Shown: positions 50,758-62,838, counted from the stretch's first letter. The stretch is 64,000 nt of DNA from Syncephalastrum monosporum B8922 (GCA_000697355.1 JNEN01001258.1:62001-126000); one strand, 5' to 3'. The notes: generated from the sequence alone by a model not told the origin. Program-made: numbers and translations.

Positions 50758-51869
50758 ATATAAGACGGGGCATGGATGTGCAAGTTTATGAAGGGAACAT
50801 ACGACCCTAAACCAGCCGCCTAAGCTAGCCGACACGGGGACGGGGAAACAAGGGAATTAGGACGAGCTATAGATGAGGAAAGTAGCAGAAATGAAATTCA
50901 CGACGTATTCATCTGTTTCACACGTTGACTGAGAAAAAAGGGAGAAAAACATGTTGGTAGGAGGAGTAATAGCGGACGGAAGGGAAGACACACACGTAGA
51001 ATACCGGAGGGCCGAGAGGGGAACGCGATACCGCGAGCTACATATACGCTAGACGAATGCTGATGTTTAAGGTGATGTAATTTTGACGCGATGACCTAAT
51101 ACCAGGCACACTGCAATAAACGGGCAACCGACAGGAGCAGGATTTAAGGGGAGCTTGTGACTATATGGTATGCATTAATTTATGTTGCAGTGACAGTCTT
51201 GTGGATGAGTGTACTTGTCAGAAGAAAGGTCTATAAAACATAAAGAAAATGAAAATATAGACGTGAGATAAGAAATACCCTTTCTATGTAGATGACGCAC
51301 CTTGACCGGCTCTCCTGCTTTTACTTAAAGTGGGCGAATAAATATTCTGGCAAGAGCTTGATTTTAGAAATTTTCGTTTTCCAAGCCTCACTGATCTTCT
51401 TATTATACGCCCTCCATATGTGTCAGATACTGTAGATACTATCAGCACACATCCACTGCATAAGAATATGCATTAAATTGAGTAAACTGGCGTGGTGGGT
51501 GTGCTGCAGCTTATTTTTCGGTGTATAAACCTAACAATTTCAATCATTATAGGCTATCACGTTCCGTAGTCCCTTTCATGCTCCATTCATGCTCCGTGTG
51601 CTCAATGTCCGTGGGTCTCGTGATATGAGCTATCTTTATTCGTCCTATCATCTGTGGTGACTGCCCGACAGATTCGCCTGTTCTGGATGTGCGCTTTTCC
51701 CGTTTCGATTCGCTAGTAGAAGCAGCAACACCATAACAACGCAGCGTATCCTAAGATTCATCCTTGGCAGTTTTTAAAAATTAAGGAGCGTACACACCTG
51801 CTTAAGGAAGAGGCGTACAGAGATTTTATCAGATCTATTTTACTTCAATGTCTGTAGAGCACATCTGCC
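50758..51869. other. Convergent spacer
   Basis: About 1.1 kb between convergent genes. AT-rich, no recognisable gene or repeat family. Confidence 0.5.
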
Positions 51870-52388
51870 TTAAGGGAATTTGAAAAGAGACCTCCATGCG
51901 ACCCAGGTCATGTGATTCATGTCTAAAACAAATGTGAACTTTATATAACAGTAGATAAGCGACCTGCGATGGCCCCTCCTGCGGCTGCACCATAGAAAAC
52001 GGCACTACAGCGCCACAAGAGCTCCAAACCGAGTTTGGCAGCAAGAATACGCATATTGGCACCAGGAGGAGCGCGTTCGAAGAAGAGCCTGCGACGTGTA
52101 GCTGGGGTGAAGGTTGCTTTGGCAAGGGCAATCATGGAAACGACTGAGCCGGCTATGGCACCGCCTGTCGATGTAGCTGGATAATACTCTTGCAGTTGCT
52201 CTTTGTGGCTCCTTTCTTTTTTGAGGTAAGTGCAAGCCAAATGGCTTTTTATGATTACCTTTCATGGCGGAGGGTGGTTCACCCAATGTCAGTTTGGCGG
52301 CTTGGTAATCCACTCCATTAAACACCGAGGCCCACGTAAAGTAACCCACCGGGGCGCCAATGAGGAACACGGGCAGGAATACAGCCAT
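51870..52388 (-). CDS. Small membrane protein of unknown function
   Basis: Exons 52388-52259, 52164-51964 and 51922-51870 give 127 residues. It starts with a hydrophobic segment (AVFLPVFLIGAPVGYFTW), has a Gly/Ala-rich helix (GGAIAGSVVSMIALAKATF), a basic loop (PATRRRLFFERAPPG) and a second Gly/Ala-rich helix (VFYGAAAGGAIA). The GxxxA-type helices separated by a basic loop suggest a small inner-membrane protein of mitochondria, but the family is not recognised. All splice phases agree and the termini are clear. Confidence 0.65.
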
Positions 52389-53312
52389 AACAAATAATAT
52401 GTTTTCTGTCTAGATAGAATCGCGCACTTCCGCTTAAATAATGTTGGCCCCGCCTTTTTTCCTACTGCAGAAGAACGTCATCAGGAGAAAGCATCAATTT
52501 CGAAGCCCTTTGAAAAGTTATGCACACCAAATTGTTTCGCGCCTTTACCAGACCTCGCTCAAGCTTACATTGGCCACTTTACCTCGGCACTAGCAGCCTT
52601 TGAGACATGCTGTAATTTCAAAAATTCGGTACTAGGTGAATGCAAGGGCTGTATTTCTCCTGCCCATTCAAGTGCAGTCTTCTCGGCCGTGTTATACCAA
52701 GTTTTCTTCTTCCATCATTACTGCATGACACAAAGTTGGATGCTTCTGGTATATATTGTGTGTCCACTGTAGAAACAGATGGGGTGTAGTACTGTACTGG
52801 GCCATGGCCTTGGATCCGCGAGCATCCTCGAAACTTATCCAGGCACCCGACGAAACTTCAGAAATTTCGCAGCAGCGGGGATTGCCGAGACTAAGATCTA
52901 CTTAGTTATCTCAAGCATGCTTTGTCAAACACGAATAATGTGCGGGATTGAAATAACTGCATGCTACATATATAATGCCACTCATTATCCTATTATGAGG
53001 TGTTTATTGCGCTACAAAGTCCTTGTTCTAGGACTAGTATACATGCTGCTGTCGTCAGTAAATATCGGCCGGTTTCACATAAACAATGCAGACGTTTCTA
53101 GGTGATGTGACCGCGCCATACACCATGAAGTCCGCTTGCCTTGTAATACAAATGTTAGTGGGGCTGAAGGCGCTATTCCTTTAGCAGTAGCCATAAATAG
53201 ACTCTCTGCCATCATCACTGACAACACTCAGTAGTTTAATTTCTCTCGTGTTATGCTATATAAACACACAACATTTCTTTTATCGCCTGCCAAATTCTCA
53301 ATATAGCCTTCA
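52389..53312. other. Divergent promoter region of the protease and small membrane protein genes
   Basis: About 0.9 kb. It contains a 50-codon frame from ATG 52441 of uncertain value and the protease TATA box. Otherwise AT-rich with no gene. Confidence 0.5.
53257..53264 (+). promoter_or_regulatory. TATA box of the aspartic protease gene
   Basis: A perfect TATATAAA lies 49 bases before the start codon, fitting a strongly regulated secreted-enzyme gene with a short leader. Confidence 0.6.
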
Positions 53313-54608
53313 ATGTTGATCTCCACTGCAGCACTTGCCGCTTTTTCTTACATCCTATCCCAGGCCATTGCTGCGCCTACCCTGCCTGATCGAGCCGATT
53401 CGCTCTCCTCCAGTCCCAGCCTCATCACAACAGCGCTTTACACGCGCCACGTTAGCAAAAACAACCGCCTTGCGCGGCGCGATGATGCGGATGACACAGT
53501 GAACGGCAACTATCCTATCCAGCTGACTGAGCTCGTGATACCGGCGAAGATCGGCACGCCTGGAAAAGACTACTTGTTGATCTTTGATACCGGCAGCACA
53601 GACACCTGGGTCGGATCCAAAAATTGTGACGCCAAAGCGGGCTGCAACGGTCTTAAACTTTACGACCCCAAGGAATCTTCAACTTATGCAAAGAACCCAT
53701 ACGAGTTCAACGCTGCCTACGGCTCTGCCACCGCAAATGGCAGCTACTTCTACGACACTTTTACTGTGGGTGATGCAACGCTGCAGCACCAGACGCTAGC
53801 CTACGCCGACCAGACGACTGGTACCGTGGCCGAGCAGAACAAGTCGCAAAAGTTGCGTGCAGATGGTTTGCTGGGCGCCTCGTTCCGCACCACGTCCGCC
53901 ATGTATAACGACTACAACAAGACCTATGATCCGGTCCCGATGGCACTCTACAAGAAGGGCCTGATCCCCGAACCCGTCTTTTCAGTCCGGATCGGCCCCA
54001 TCAACCCAGATATGAACGCCGAGGAGTTGGCCAATCTCACGAGGGGTAACGCAAGTCTTTCGGGCTCGGTCACTTTTGGCGGTTATGACGCCTCGCTCGT
54101 CGAGGGTGACTTTCTGTATGCGCCCATCTACGAAGAGCAAGAAAAAGTATTTGGTGAGATCGGTGCGTGGTATGTTGGTGCCAAGTCGTTTGGGTTGGAA
54201 AGCAAGGACGGCTCGTCCGAGGTTCGCCTCGAATATCCCAATGGCAACGCTTTGCCTATCCTAGTCGACTCGGGCACTACGATGAACGTCTTTCCCGAGT
54301 ATTTTGCTGAGAAGCTCCTTAAAAACTGGCTGCCCGATGCGAAGAAGCAAAAGGATGGCTCTTACTCTCTCAAGGACTGCCACGCGGCCAGCACCAATAA
54401 GACCTTCACCTTTACCTTTACAAACGGCGATGCACTGCACTATCCTATGGATGATTTGCTTGTTCAGCTTCCTGACAACGACTGTGTTATCGCTGTCATG
54501 GGATCCCCTGCAAACCAGACCATCATTGGAAACGTCTTTATGTCGTCCTACATTACTACTTTTGACTGGGGCAAAAATCGCGTCGGTTTTGCTCCTATCA
54601 AAAAATAA
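53313..54608 (+). CDS. Secreted pepsin-like aspartic protease (A1)
   Basis: A single exon of 431 residues, unusual among its intron-rich neighbours. The signal peptide (AALAAFSYILSQAIAA) is followed by a propeptide to about residue 60 ending near the basic pair NRLARRDD. The mature enzyme has the first catalytic Asp in LLIFDTGSTDTWVG (about residue 92) and the second in ILVDSGTTMNVFP (about 319). Several N-glycosylation sequons (NGSY, NKTY, NLTR) are visible. Such proteases digest extracellular protein at acid pH and are common secreted enzymes of Mucoromycota. A single cysteine pair frames the N-lobe loop (NCDAKAGC). An AATAAA follows about 115 bases after the stop. Confidence 0.95.
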   Translation: MLISTAALAAFSYILSQAIAAPTLPDRADSLSSSPSLITTALYTRHVSKNNRLARRDDADDTVNGNYPIQLTELVIPAKIGTPGKDYLLIFDTGSTDTWVGSKNCDAKAGCNGLKLYDPKESSTYAKNPYEFNAAYGSATANGSYFYDTFTVGDATLQHQTLAYADQTTGTVAEQNKSQKLRADGLLGASFRTTSAMYNDYNKTYDPVPMALYKKGLIPEPVFSVRIGPINPDMNAEELANLTRGNASLSGSVTFGGYDASLVEGDFLYAPIYEEQEKVFGEIGAWYVGAKSFGLESKDGSSEVRLEYPNGNALPILVDSGTTMNVFPEYFAEKLLKNWLPDAKKQKDGSYSLKDCHAASTNKTFTFTFTNGDALHYPMDDLLVQLPDNDCVIAVMGSPANQTIIGNVFMSSYITTFDWGKNRVGFAPIKK

Positions 54609-54877
54609 GAGGAGGTCCGTTTTCGTCTAACACATATACCTGTAAACCTGTCCAATAATCTACATGTGCAGTACTGTCCATCCGATATTCGCACACCTCA
54701 ATCATACCACTATAGAAACAGCAATAAAATTCAAACGTTCATAACATCCTATTCGACTATGCTGAACATTATATATGTTTATTGGGTCAGTATCAAAATA
54801 GTGTCACATTATGTAAAAGTGGGATGCTGTAAAATGTAGCGTCCACATTTCTATTTACAGAGGCTGAAAATACTTCA

Positions 54878-56504
54878 TCACATGAGGTTGCGCCCAAAGT
54901 TCTGATTCCATTTGAGCAACTCGTTGATGTCCTGAGCCCAGTCCTTGCCTTCACTCACACGCGTCACACATGGAATAGGATATTTGGACATCCTGACCTG
55001 TAACATTGTCAGCCCACATTTTTCTTTTCGTTCCTGAATCATTTACCCGCAGGTATTCCTTCTTGTCGAGCAAGAAGATTTCTTGGCCATCCATGGAGAC
55101 CTCGACCTGACTGCGGCTGGATTCGCCAATGTGTAGCTGGATATCTGCGCTAGGTGGAAGAAGGACAGGACGAAATGAGAGCGATCGAGGGCAGATGGGG
55201 GTCATAATCAGGCTCTGGACACTTGGATGTACAATAGGTCCACCTGGTGCATATTTATAAACAAAATGCCTTTCATGGTTATGAACTAGACATACCTGCT
55301 GAAAGAGAGTAAGCTGTGGAGCCGGTCGGCGTTGAGACAATGAGACTTTTGAGTGGATCAGCAAGAGGATATAATGGCTGCTATGTGTGTGAATGAATTA
55401 CCCGTCTGCTACGCATTCCGTCAGAAATTCATTATCGACATAGCACCCAATGGCAGTCAAATGGGGGTATCGTCCGCGATGCAGTGTCACCTCGTTCATG
55501 ACTTGCTGATCCTCTGCAAACACAATGAGTCGAATAGAATGTACTGTGACTTATAGACTCACCGACTTCTTTTCCGTTATAGCATATCCTCCGTCCGTCT
55601 GCTTGGTGGAGCGAACAAAAGAGACGCATCCGCAGCATTAACGAAGCGTGACCGGCCTTCATATCGGTTATCACCCGGCGAAAGTGTTTAAATTCTGCAG
55701 CATGTAGGTTAGACCTGCTATATAATAGAGTGCTTCTTACTTACGAAAGGACATGAGAAAGCCGAGAGTACCAAGTGAGAAACAGATGACGGGAGGAGCG
55801 GCTTTTGGGAAGAGAGAGGACAAGTGCAGCATGGTACCGTCACCGCCCAACGTAATGGCAAAATCGACCGTTCGTGTGTATTCATGTTTCATATCTAGCA
55901 TGGATTTTGTCAAACGTGAATGGCGGGATGGCATGGGCTCAAAAGTACCTTGAGGTGCGATATGGACAAAAGGGAGTCGATCGTGGTATTGCTCAGCGAC
56001 GTGCGGCTCAACGATCAGATTCAGCTCAGGATGTTCCTTGTGGAGCCAGCTACGCTTTAGTGAGTTTCGTTGTGCGGTACCTCTTTGTTTTCTTGATCTC
56101 ACTTGCAAACTTCGACCAGGCCATTCTCACTTCTGATATCATTTTGCTTTTTGATTATTAAGACGTTTCGGGGCTGACGAGCCCAATCCAGCGTGAATTT
56201 GCCTCCATAAGTGCTGCCGGGTACTTGTAGAATGGCGTCTGTTTTGCGCGTCTTTAGCTTGTCAAACGCGGATTGGACTGCTGGATCCGAGGAATCTATA
56301 CAAAAGAGATTGAGACGATGAATTATGCAACACCCCACCGACAATATATATATATACTCGCGTACCAGAGGCCCATTCCTCGCGTGTCAAGTTGAGTTGG
56401 ACCTTGTCAGGAAGATCGGTTGTCTTTCCAGCATGATAAAGACGGTACAAGAGTTGGGACCGAATGGCTGAACGCGATCGCGTTACAAGGCGGGTACAAA
56501 GCAT
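54878..56504 (-). CDS. POS5: Mitochondrial NADH/NAD kinase
   Basis: Exons 56504-56366, 56295-56103, 56049-55949, 55894-55745, 55694-55563, 55513-55402, 55345-55296, 55243-55047 and 54997-54878 give 397 residues (yeast Pos5: 414). The first ~25 residues (CTRLVTRSRSAIRSQLLYRL) form an Arg-rich, acid-free mitochondrial presequence. The catalytic GGDGT motif is in VDFAITLGGDGTMLH; FSLGTLGFLM and VSTPTGSTAYSLSAGGP complete the family signature. The enzyme phosphorylates NADH (and NAD+) to supply NADPH in the matrix for antioxidant and biosynthetic use. The 54-base segment 55948-55895 has good splice signals but is also open in frame; it was treated as an intron because its translation is unlike homologues. 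Confidence 0.93.
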
Positions 56505-57112
56505 GAAAATTGAAAACTAAAAGTGATGATCAGATCTTTTTAAATTTGGGTGATCGGAGCGCTTGACAGGTGGTGCGGTGTGGTGACTCAATGCCTCACC
56601 CTATGATATTTCATGTTTCTTCTACCCTCGGTCTACATACCTTTGCCGCCGGAAGAGTGATTGTCACGAAAGCCACCTATCTTACCTTGTGAGCTCCTCT
56701 AGCATGACAGAAGAAATAAAATAAAAAAAATTAAGGCTTTCAAGACATCTCTTTACAAAAGGTCATGATTTTCAAAACACACTTTTCTCAGCTTCTTTTT
56801 CCCTTCTCACACCATTCCTTCAGTTAGACAACTCTTTTTTTAGGCATCCTTCTACAGAAATATATCCTATAACGTGCCTCAGAGGGCTGTAGACTCATCC
56901 TAATTGAGAGGTATCACGTGTTATTGGAAGCTCTGCATGCTAGAAGGACGGCGCTTTGCAGCGACAAAGGAAAATGAAAGTAATGGAGTAGTCATGTTAT
57001 TTTATATAGGCAAAGGCTAACAGTGGAAACGACTATTCATAATTTCCTGTATATCGATTAACTACGTAATATAGTAATGTAGCTGTAATAATCCATAGTC
57101 GGCGGACAGGCC
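56505..57112. other. Spacer between sugar transporter and NAD kinase
   Basis: About 0.6 kb of AT-rich sequence in a tandem minus-strand arrangement: 3' flank of the transporter and promoter of POS5. No gene seen. Confidence 0.5.
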
Positions 57113-59134
57113 TTAAGCTTTAATCTCATCTACAGAACCAGCGTACTGTTCTGTTTTATCTGACACAGTCGCCTTGCGATCCCTGAACGCCAGCACGGAG
57201 CCGCTAAAGACTTCGTCCATCTCTTCTAGCGATCGGCCCTTTGTCTCTGGGTAGAATATAAAGACAGCACAACTCATCACTTTGAAAGCGAAAGCGACAC
57301 TACATATCAGTATGATCAACATTGGCAGTACTTCGTTCCCCTTACCAAAGCAGCAACAGCCAAAAAAGATGTATGTTCCCCACGTGATGGAAGCCAACAT
57401 GGTAGGGACAACTTGAGAAATGACAAAGTCTACAGAAAACGACGAGTTATAAGATTGGTTTTAACGAATGGAAGGACTTACTCATAAGCCAATTGGCAGC
57501 TGTGCTGATGGAGGTGGCCTTGGCGCGTATCCGAAGCGGGTAGATCTCAGCGGGGTACACCCAGCCAACTGTATTGTGAACATAATTTAGTAAAATGAAG
57601 TAAATGTAGTATCCAAAATAAGCTTACCTGGGCCCCATGAATAGGCAAATCCAGCCACAAAGAAGTAAATCATGACGATACAAAAGTAAGATGCGCTGCG
57701 ATTATGTCCCATGTTGACCACGTTTTCGCCAGTCTCTGGGTCGTAGACAACGTTTCCCGTGCCACCCATCACAGCGCCACAAAGGATCATGGCGGAGCCC
57801 ATAAATAGGGCGCCTGATATGAGTGTCATTCGACGTCCGAGTCTGTCGAGGAACAGAATGGCGGGGACAGTGGCAAACATGTTGAGAACACCGTTGACAC
57901 CGGACGCGATCAGACTAGCTGAATCCCCGTCGATACCTGCTTGCTGGAAGATACGAGGGGCATAGTACAAGATACTGCGCAGATGTAGCGGTAAGAATGT
58001 GGGTAGCAGACAAGTGGAGCGTGCTTACCTGTTTATACCTGTGAATTGCTGGAAGATTTGGATAAAGACACCGAGAATAAGTCTCCGGCGAATAGTCCCA
58101 CGAAGAAGCTCGAGATAGCTCGTGACAGCGACGGCTTTTTCGAGCTCAACTTGGTTGACAATCTCGTTGTATTCTTCAATCACCATGGGTGCGTTGAGGT
58201 CACCATTGGCGTGCAGCTTAGCCAAGACTAACTTGGCCTCATCGTGACGGTTGCGGCTGATAAGCCAGCGAGGTGAGAACGGCAAGAAGAAGGCACCAAT
58301 GCAAAGGACAAATCCAGGACCAATCTGGATACCAATGGGGATGCGCCAGGACGCTTCGCCCTCGATGTGCTGCGTACCGGCACCCACCCAGAAAGCGACC
58401 TAAGAATACAGTAAGTACATGATTATAAAGTTTCATATATAGTCCTCTGTACCATGAGGCCAGCAGTGATCATAAACTGCTGTAGTGAAATAAGACGACC
58501 ACGAATATGTTTCGGTGCAAGCTCAGACTATACATATATGTCAGGACAAAGGTATTAGACTACGTATGTGGTGGACCCCTGGATAATCGTGCGGGTTATT
58601 TTACCTGGTATAAGGGAACAATCATAGAAAGCGATCCGACTCCCAGGCCAGCAACAGCGCGGCCTGTAACCATGAGAGCATAACCATTGGCAGCGGTTTG
58701 GAGAGCGCAGCCGATCATGAAGATGATGGAGCCAAGGATGATGGTGTACTTTCGACTGAGTCGTTCAGCCGATTGACCTATAAAGACAGACGGGCGTGAG
58801 ATGAGATGTATATAATTTATATGCCGTGTGACATATACCTGCAAGCAGAGCACCAACAAAACAACCAGCAAGGAGCAGGCCAGTCAAGGTACCTTGCTCA
58901 AGCGCAGTCAAGTAGTCTCTGCCTCTCATTGTCATCTTGAAATCAAGCATAGTCAAAACGCCCTATAAAACGGATCAGTATGATGACCCATCGGCGAGAC
59001 TGTATCAGTGTGCTCAAGCGAAAACTCACGGAAAGGACGCCAGTATCATAGCCAAAGCAGAAGCCACCGATGGCTGCAAACAAACAAACGACATAGACTC
59101 GCCAAGAGGTAGCGGGCGGAGCTACTGCAGACAT
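57113..59134 (-). CDS. MFS monosaccharide (hexose-type) transporter
   Basis: Exons 59134-59030, 58962-58839, 58777-58605, 58527-58453, 58399-58029, 57974-57628, 57568-57482, 57429-57346 and 57279-57113 give 510 residues with 12 predicted spans. Sugar-transporter marks are GGFCFGYDTGVLSGVL (first span), GRAVAGLGVGSLSMIVPLYQ then SELAPKHIRG, QQFTGINSILYYAPRIFQ, DRLGRR, the WVYPAEIYPLRIRAKA loop and the end motif PETKGRSLEEMDEVF. The usual PESPRW is PFSPRW here. The family imports hexoses by proton symport across the plasma membrane; the exact sugar cannot be read. The last intron (57345-57280) is 66 bases and open in frame, so an unspliced form would be translatable. Confidence 0.93.
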
Positions 59135-59616
59135 GTGTAGGTATAAGAGAGATGGATACTCAAGAAACCGCTTGTGGGGCAAGGGTTCTTATATAAAGGC
59201 CCTGAGTCTGTGTCACTCGAAACCGAGAAAGGTTCAACAAGAGCTTTCTTCGCAGGGTCCATAATATCATGGTGTTGGGTGGGATCCAGGGAAAATGCGG
59301 GGTAAAATATGAACAAAGTCTTTGAGCAGTGCGGTACGAATGGGAGCCAGCGGAAAGTTTGAATCGTGTGCATGAAAAAAGAGAAGCACGGAATTTCCGG
59401 TCGGATCAGACTTCTTTTTGAGTAACGCAAGACACAAATAAGGATGCTTATATTGAACATAGTTGGAAGGAGGGAGAAATCGAAGGGAAAGAAGAAAAAG
59501 GAAAAAAAAAAAAAGAGTGATGATATACAATAGAGGTAAAATAGAGACCGCAAAAGAAGGAGAAAGGTAACGAAAAGAACGAAAAAAAAACTAAGGTCGG
59601 ATATCACGTATTCATG
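59135..59616. other. Promoter side of the sugar transporter
   Basis: Tandem spacer with a pyrimidine/purine-biased leader and long A/T runs. No gene. Confidence 0.5.
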
Positions 59617-61184
59617 TTAGGCTCTTGAAGAGGAAGGTACGCGGCGAATGGACTTCCACCGACCTGCAGCGGCAGCCTTGACATTGTGTACTGACATGAG
59701 GTATCAGTGGGAGATAAGAGCAGAGCAATTGTACTTACCGTGACCGTTGGTATGAAGGGAGGCTGGAAATTCTGGTAGCTGGGATTTACTAATGGTACCG
59801 CTGTTGTTTCGTTTGCTCGGTGCGGTATTGGAGCGCCTCAGCTGATTTGATTTGGTGGGAATCGAGGTAAAGGAAGAAGAAGAGGACGGTTGTCGTTGAA
59901 GCTCAGCCTTGTAAGCTTGTGCGACGGATGTGTGCATAGTGGAGGAGCGTTGAAGTTGCGGTGTAGAAATGGAGCCGAGATCAAAGTTGTGCAGGCTCAA
60001 GGCCGCTTTGGAAAACGAGGAGGAACGGCGCCGCTGAGGGCGACGAGCAGTGAATGCAGATGCCGAGTCTTTACGCCTCAACGAGGAGGACTGAGCTGCG
60101 TCTGTCAATGGGAGCAAGGTGAGTAGAGGAAACAAGTATACAGTATGCAACTTACTGAATTCGTCACGTGAGATAAGGGATTGGTTCGGCTGGAGGCAGG
60201 ACCGAGGCACGGAGAATTTATCCTGGTGCTGGATCAAAAACTCCAGAACGCGCTGTGATTCCTTGTAACCGACAGGATTGAGCTCGTCGTCGGGGTGAGA
60301 TAAAACGCCTGGTGCAAACACCGCTGCAAGGGCGGGGATATCCATGCGGGTGGTATCGCTCGTCATGGCAAATAAGCCGAGGAGATCCATGATATAGAGA
60401 AGCAGGTATTGGTGAACGAGAGGCAAGCATTCAATAAGGTTCTGGAAGGCGTCCACCTTGGCTTCAACGGTAGGGAATTCTTCCTCTGTTTCGTTTGCGC
60501 GCGTGTGTGTGTGGGGTAAAATATGTGAGCTAAGCAATGAGGCGATATGATTTGTCCCTTACGCATGGTATCTTTGAAGGGCCGATAGTAGTCCAGCGTG
60601 ATGACGGGCTCAGGCAAATGGTTCAGAAAGCGACGCATGACGTTAGCCGCGTCGTGGACGGTGTACCCTCCCGAGGACCAATCGAATTTGGCACCAAAGT
60701 CGTGGTCGCTGTCAAAGACTTGCTGCAGCATCCCAATACGTTTTGCACTTCCTGACATGCGAAAGATGCCTTCGACGAGCAGACCTATGCGACAATTGTT
60801 ATGATGTCTCTGTTTGAAATGCATGCACCAGCTAATAAATTTTTATTGCTAAATTTGTAGATACCTTCTTCCTTCAGGAACGAGCCGCACTTGGCAACGA
60901 TAGTTGGAATGACGCCGTAACAACGCTGCCCATTCCGCTCGTCTTGGTATGAGATGCTCGAGTGGGCGTACTTTATCGATTCCGATAAGGGCAGACCAAA
61001 CACATTTTTGGCTGTGCGAAAGATGAGTTACATTGGAGGCAAGAAATGGACTGTGTTCTGCTTTACCGCGATCGCGAAGGTCGTCATTTCCTTGCTTATT
61101 CGGGTTGGCAACGGTGACTTTTTTCCACCATGCCCGGATAAGCGTCTTTTGGGCGGGAGAGAGGACGCCTTCAAAGGAAGACAT
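59617..61184 (-). CDS. RhoGAP-domain protein
   Basis: Exons 61184-61067, 61011-60865, 60784-60563, 60485-60156, 60101-59739 and 59690-59617 give 417 residues. The RhoGAP domain fills about residues 40-250: KNVFGLPLSESI, YGVIPTIVAKCGSFL, then GLLVEGIFRMSGSAKRI with the arginine finger at about residue 97, FLNHLPEPVITLDYY, and LPLVHQYLLLYIMDLLGLF with MDIPALAAVFAPGVL. Such proteins speed GTP hydrolysis by Rho/Cdc42 GTPases to limit polarity and cell-wall signalling. The last ~140 residues are Ser/Arg-rich and disordered, a likely phosphorylation tail. No other named domain is present, so the particular GTPase is unknown. All phases agree. Confidence 0.92.
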
Positions 61185-61924
61185 CGGAGAGAGAGTGAAT
61201 TAGAGTGGTATTTTGTGTGTGTGTGTGTTTGGAAGAGAGGTCTAAAAGACGGGTGGATATAAGTTAAAAAAAGGGCGCAGGCTTTGTGCGAGGATGCTGT
61301 ATTAGGTATGCGGCAGGGCATGGGCCATGACAATTTGGGTTCAAATCTTCATTGGTCGAGGCCCGTGTTCTACTCGTAATCTTCTAAACCCCTTAATACC
61401 TTTTTTATTTTTTTTTTCTACCTTGCCCGACCCACATACTGTACTCATTCATACAACGTACATGATATGTATGTATGTGCGTGTGTAGAACCCCTTCGAG
61501 ACCCCGGCCTCCTGTCCAGCTATACCACCGGCCTGTGCTGCCACACGCCATTCTTCGTCTCTTTATCATGGTGCACTCCGGTGGAAGGAGTTCGAGAAAA
61601 TCGCTGAGCATCCAATGACTTCATGCTGTATCCGCAAAAGTAACAATTCGCTTTGCAAAGCCGATTCAGCCACATTTCGTGCTTTCTGTTTAAAGGTATG
61701 TATGTGTATATATGTATATATAGTAGAAGGCGGCAGACCAACGACGAGACTGCGGAGAACAACAGGGAATACAAAAGAAGTAATTATACGTGCGTACGAG
61801 GCGAGCCCGACATACATATGTACGAAGTTGTCCTAGAATGTACCATTAGGATCCATTTCCGTTCAACGCACCGCAGCCATAGTAAGACGAACGAAAGAAA
61901 GAGTAAAAGAAGGCCGGATGAAGT
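61185..61924. other. Spacer between RhoGAP and TRAPPC2L genes
   Basis: Tandem minus-strand spacer with short GTAT-type repeats near 61465-61490 and 61695-61725. No supported gene. Confidence 0.5.
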
Positions 61925-62137
61925 TCAAATGTCCAAGCTCGTTCTTGCGTTGGCTTCGTTTCCAATGGCATCGATGGCACGGACGAACGCCTTGCTGCTG
62001 AGCGGCTTTTGTGAATCCAGATTGTAGAAAGGGTTGCATATTTGGGTCAGATAAGCCGAATGCACCTTACGAAAGATCTGGTAACGAAAAGCGATAGATA
62101 GATCGATGAAGAGAGAGAGAGAAAGAGAGAGAGAGAA

Positions 62138-62184
<47 letters not shown>

Positions 62185-62694
62185 AAGATGAATCTATTTC
62201 TTCTCTACTGCTTCCGCTCTTTGTTCTTATGCACTTACTGCTTTCATATCTGCATCCCGGATGATGCCATCCGTGACAGACACAACAACCACGAACTTGA
62301 CGCGTGTGTTTGTCATGAAACCGTATCTATACCACGTGAGTTCGGTCGTCTTCCCAACGTCTTTCCGTTTCTTTTTATTACACTGCCAGATCTTCCATGG
62401 CGTAAAGCAGGCCAAGGTACAGCTCCAGGTTCTTGGATCCATTGGCGACTGTTGGGGTGCAGGATAGAATATAAGCGAGCTGAATAAAGAGACTGAATAT
62501 TACGAACCGCGTTCTTCAATGACGTCGATGGAAGTGTGTGCAATGTAGTGGTATTTCAGGTCCGGATGTGTCTTACTGAAGTTTTTAATGTAGAGCGGGT
62601 TATTCTAGCAAGCCGGTCAGTCCTGTGTCTCGGCGACGGGCAGCGTGATTACTTGTTTGCCGATAAGAGCAATACAGTTGATTTCGCTCGACAT
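61925..62694 (-). CDS. TRAPPC2L: TRAPP subunit 2-like protein
   Basis: Exons 62694-62653, 62604-62508, 62448-62382, 62326-62239 and 62077-61925 give 148 residues (human: about 140). The longin-fold sequence matches well: CIALIGKQ then NNPLYIKNFS, KYHYIAHTSIDVIEER, KNLELYLGLLYAMEDLAVYG over a splice, TNTRVKFVVVVSVTDG, and IFRKVHSAYLTQICNPFYN at the C-terminal helix. TRAPPC2L (yeast Tca17) helps assemble TRAPPII, the Rab exchange factor at the trans-Golgi. Donor sites GTTCGT and GTAATA are slightly unusual but required by phase and homology. Intron 4 carries the long CT/GA tract listed separately. Confidence 0.93.
62104..62192. repeat. GA/CT microsatellite inside a TRAPPC2L intron
   Basis: About 85 bases of GAGAGA with scattered A interruptions on the plus strand, so a CT-rich tract in the transcript, lying upstream of the last acceptor of the gene. 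Confidence 0.9.
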
Positions 62695-62838
62695 TAGGGG
62701 AACAAGGTTGCAAGTTTAAAAAGTGGGTCTAAGGGCGGGAAACCAAATAGGCGACACGACATAAGATTTCAAGCGCTTTTGCGTCTCTGTCCCTCGACTC
62801 TGTCCTTCGTATTCATAAAAAAAGAAAAAACAAGCAGA

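Noticed and set aside
52441..52593. 50-codon frame beside the small membrane protein gene
   Set aside because: Basic, Leu/Ser-rich and possibly a presequence-like peptide, but too short to support without transcript or homology data.
61320..61390. tRNA-like B-box (GGGTTCAAATC) near 61338
   Set aside because: The T-arm does not pair and no matching A-box or acceptor stem was found.
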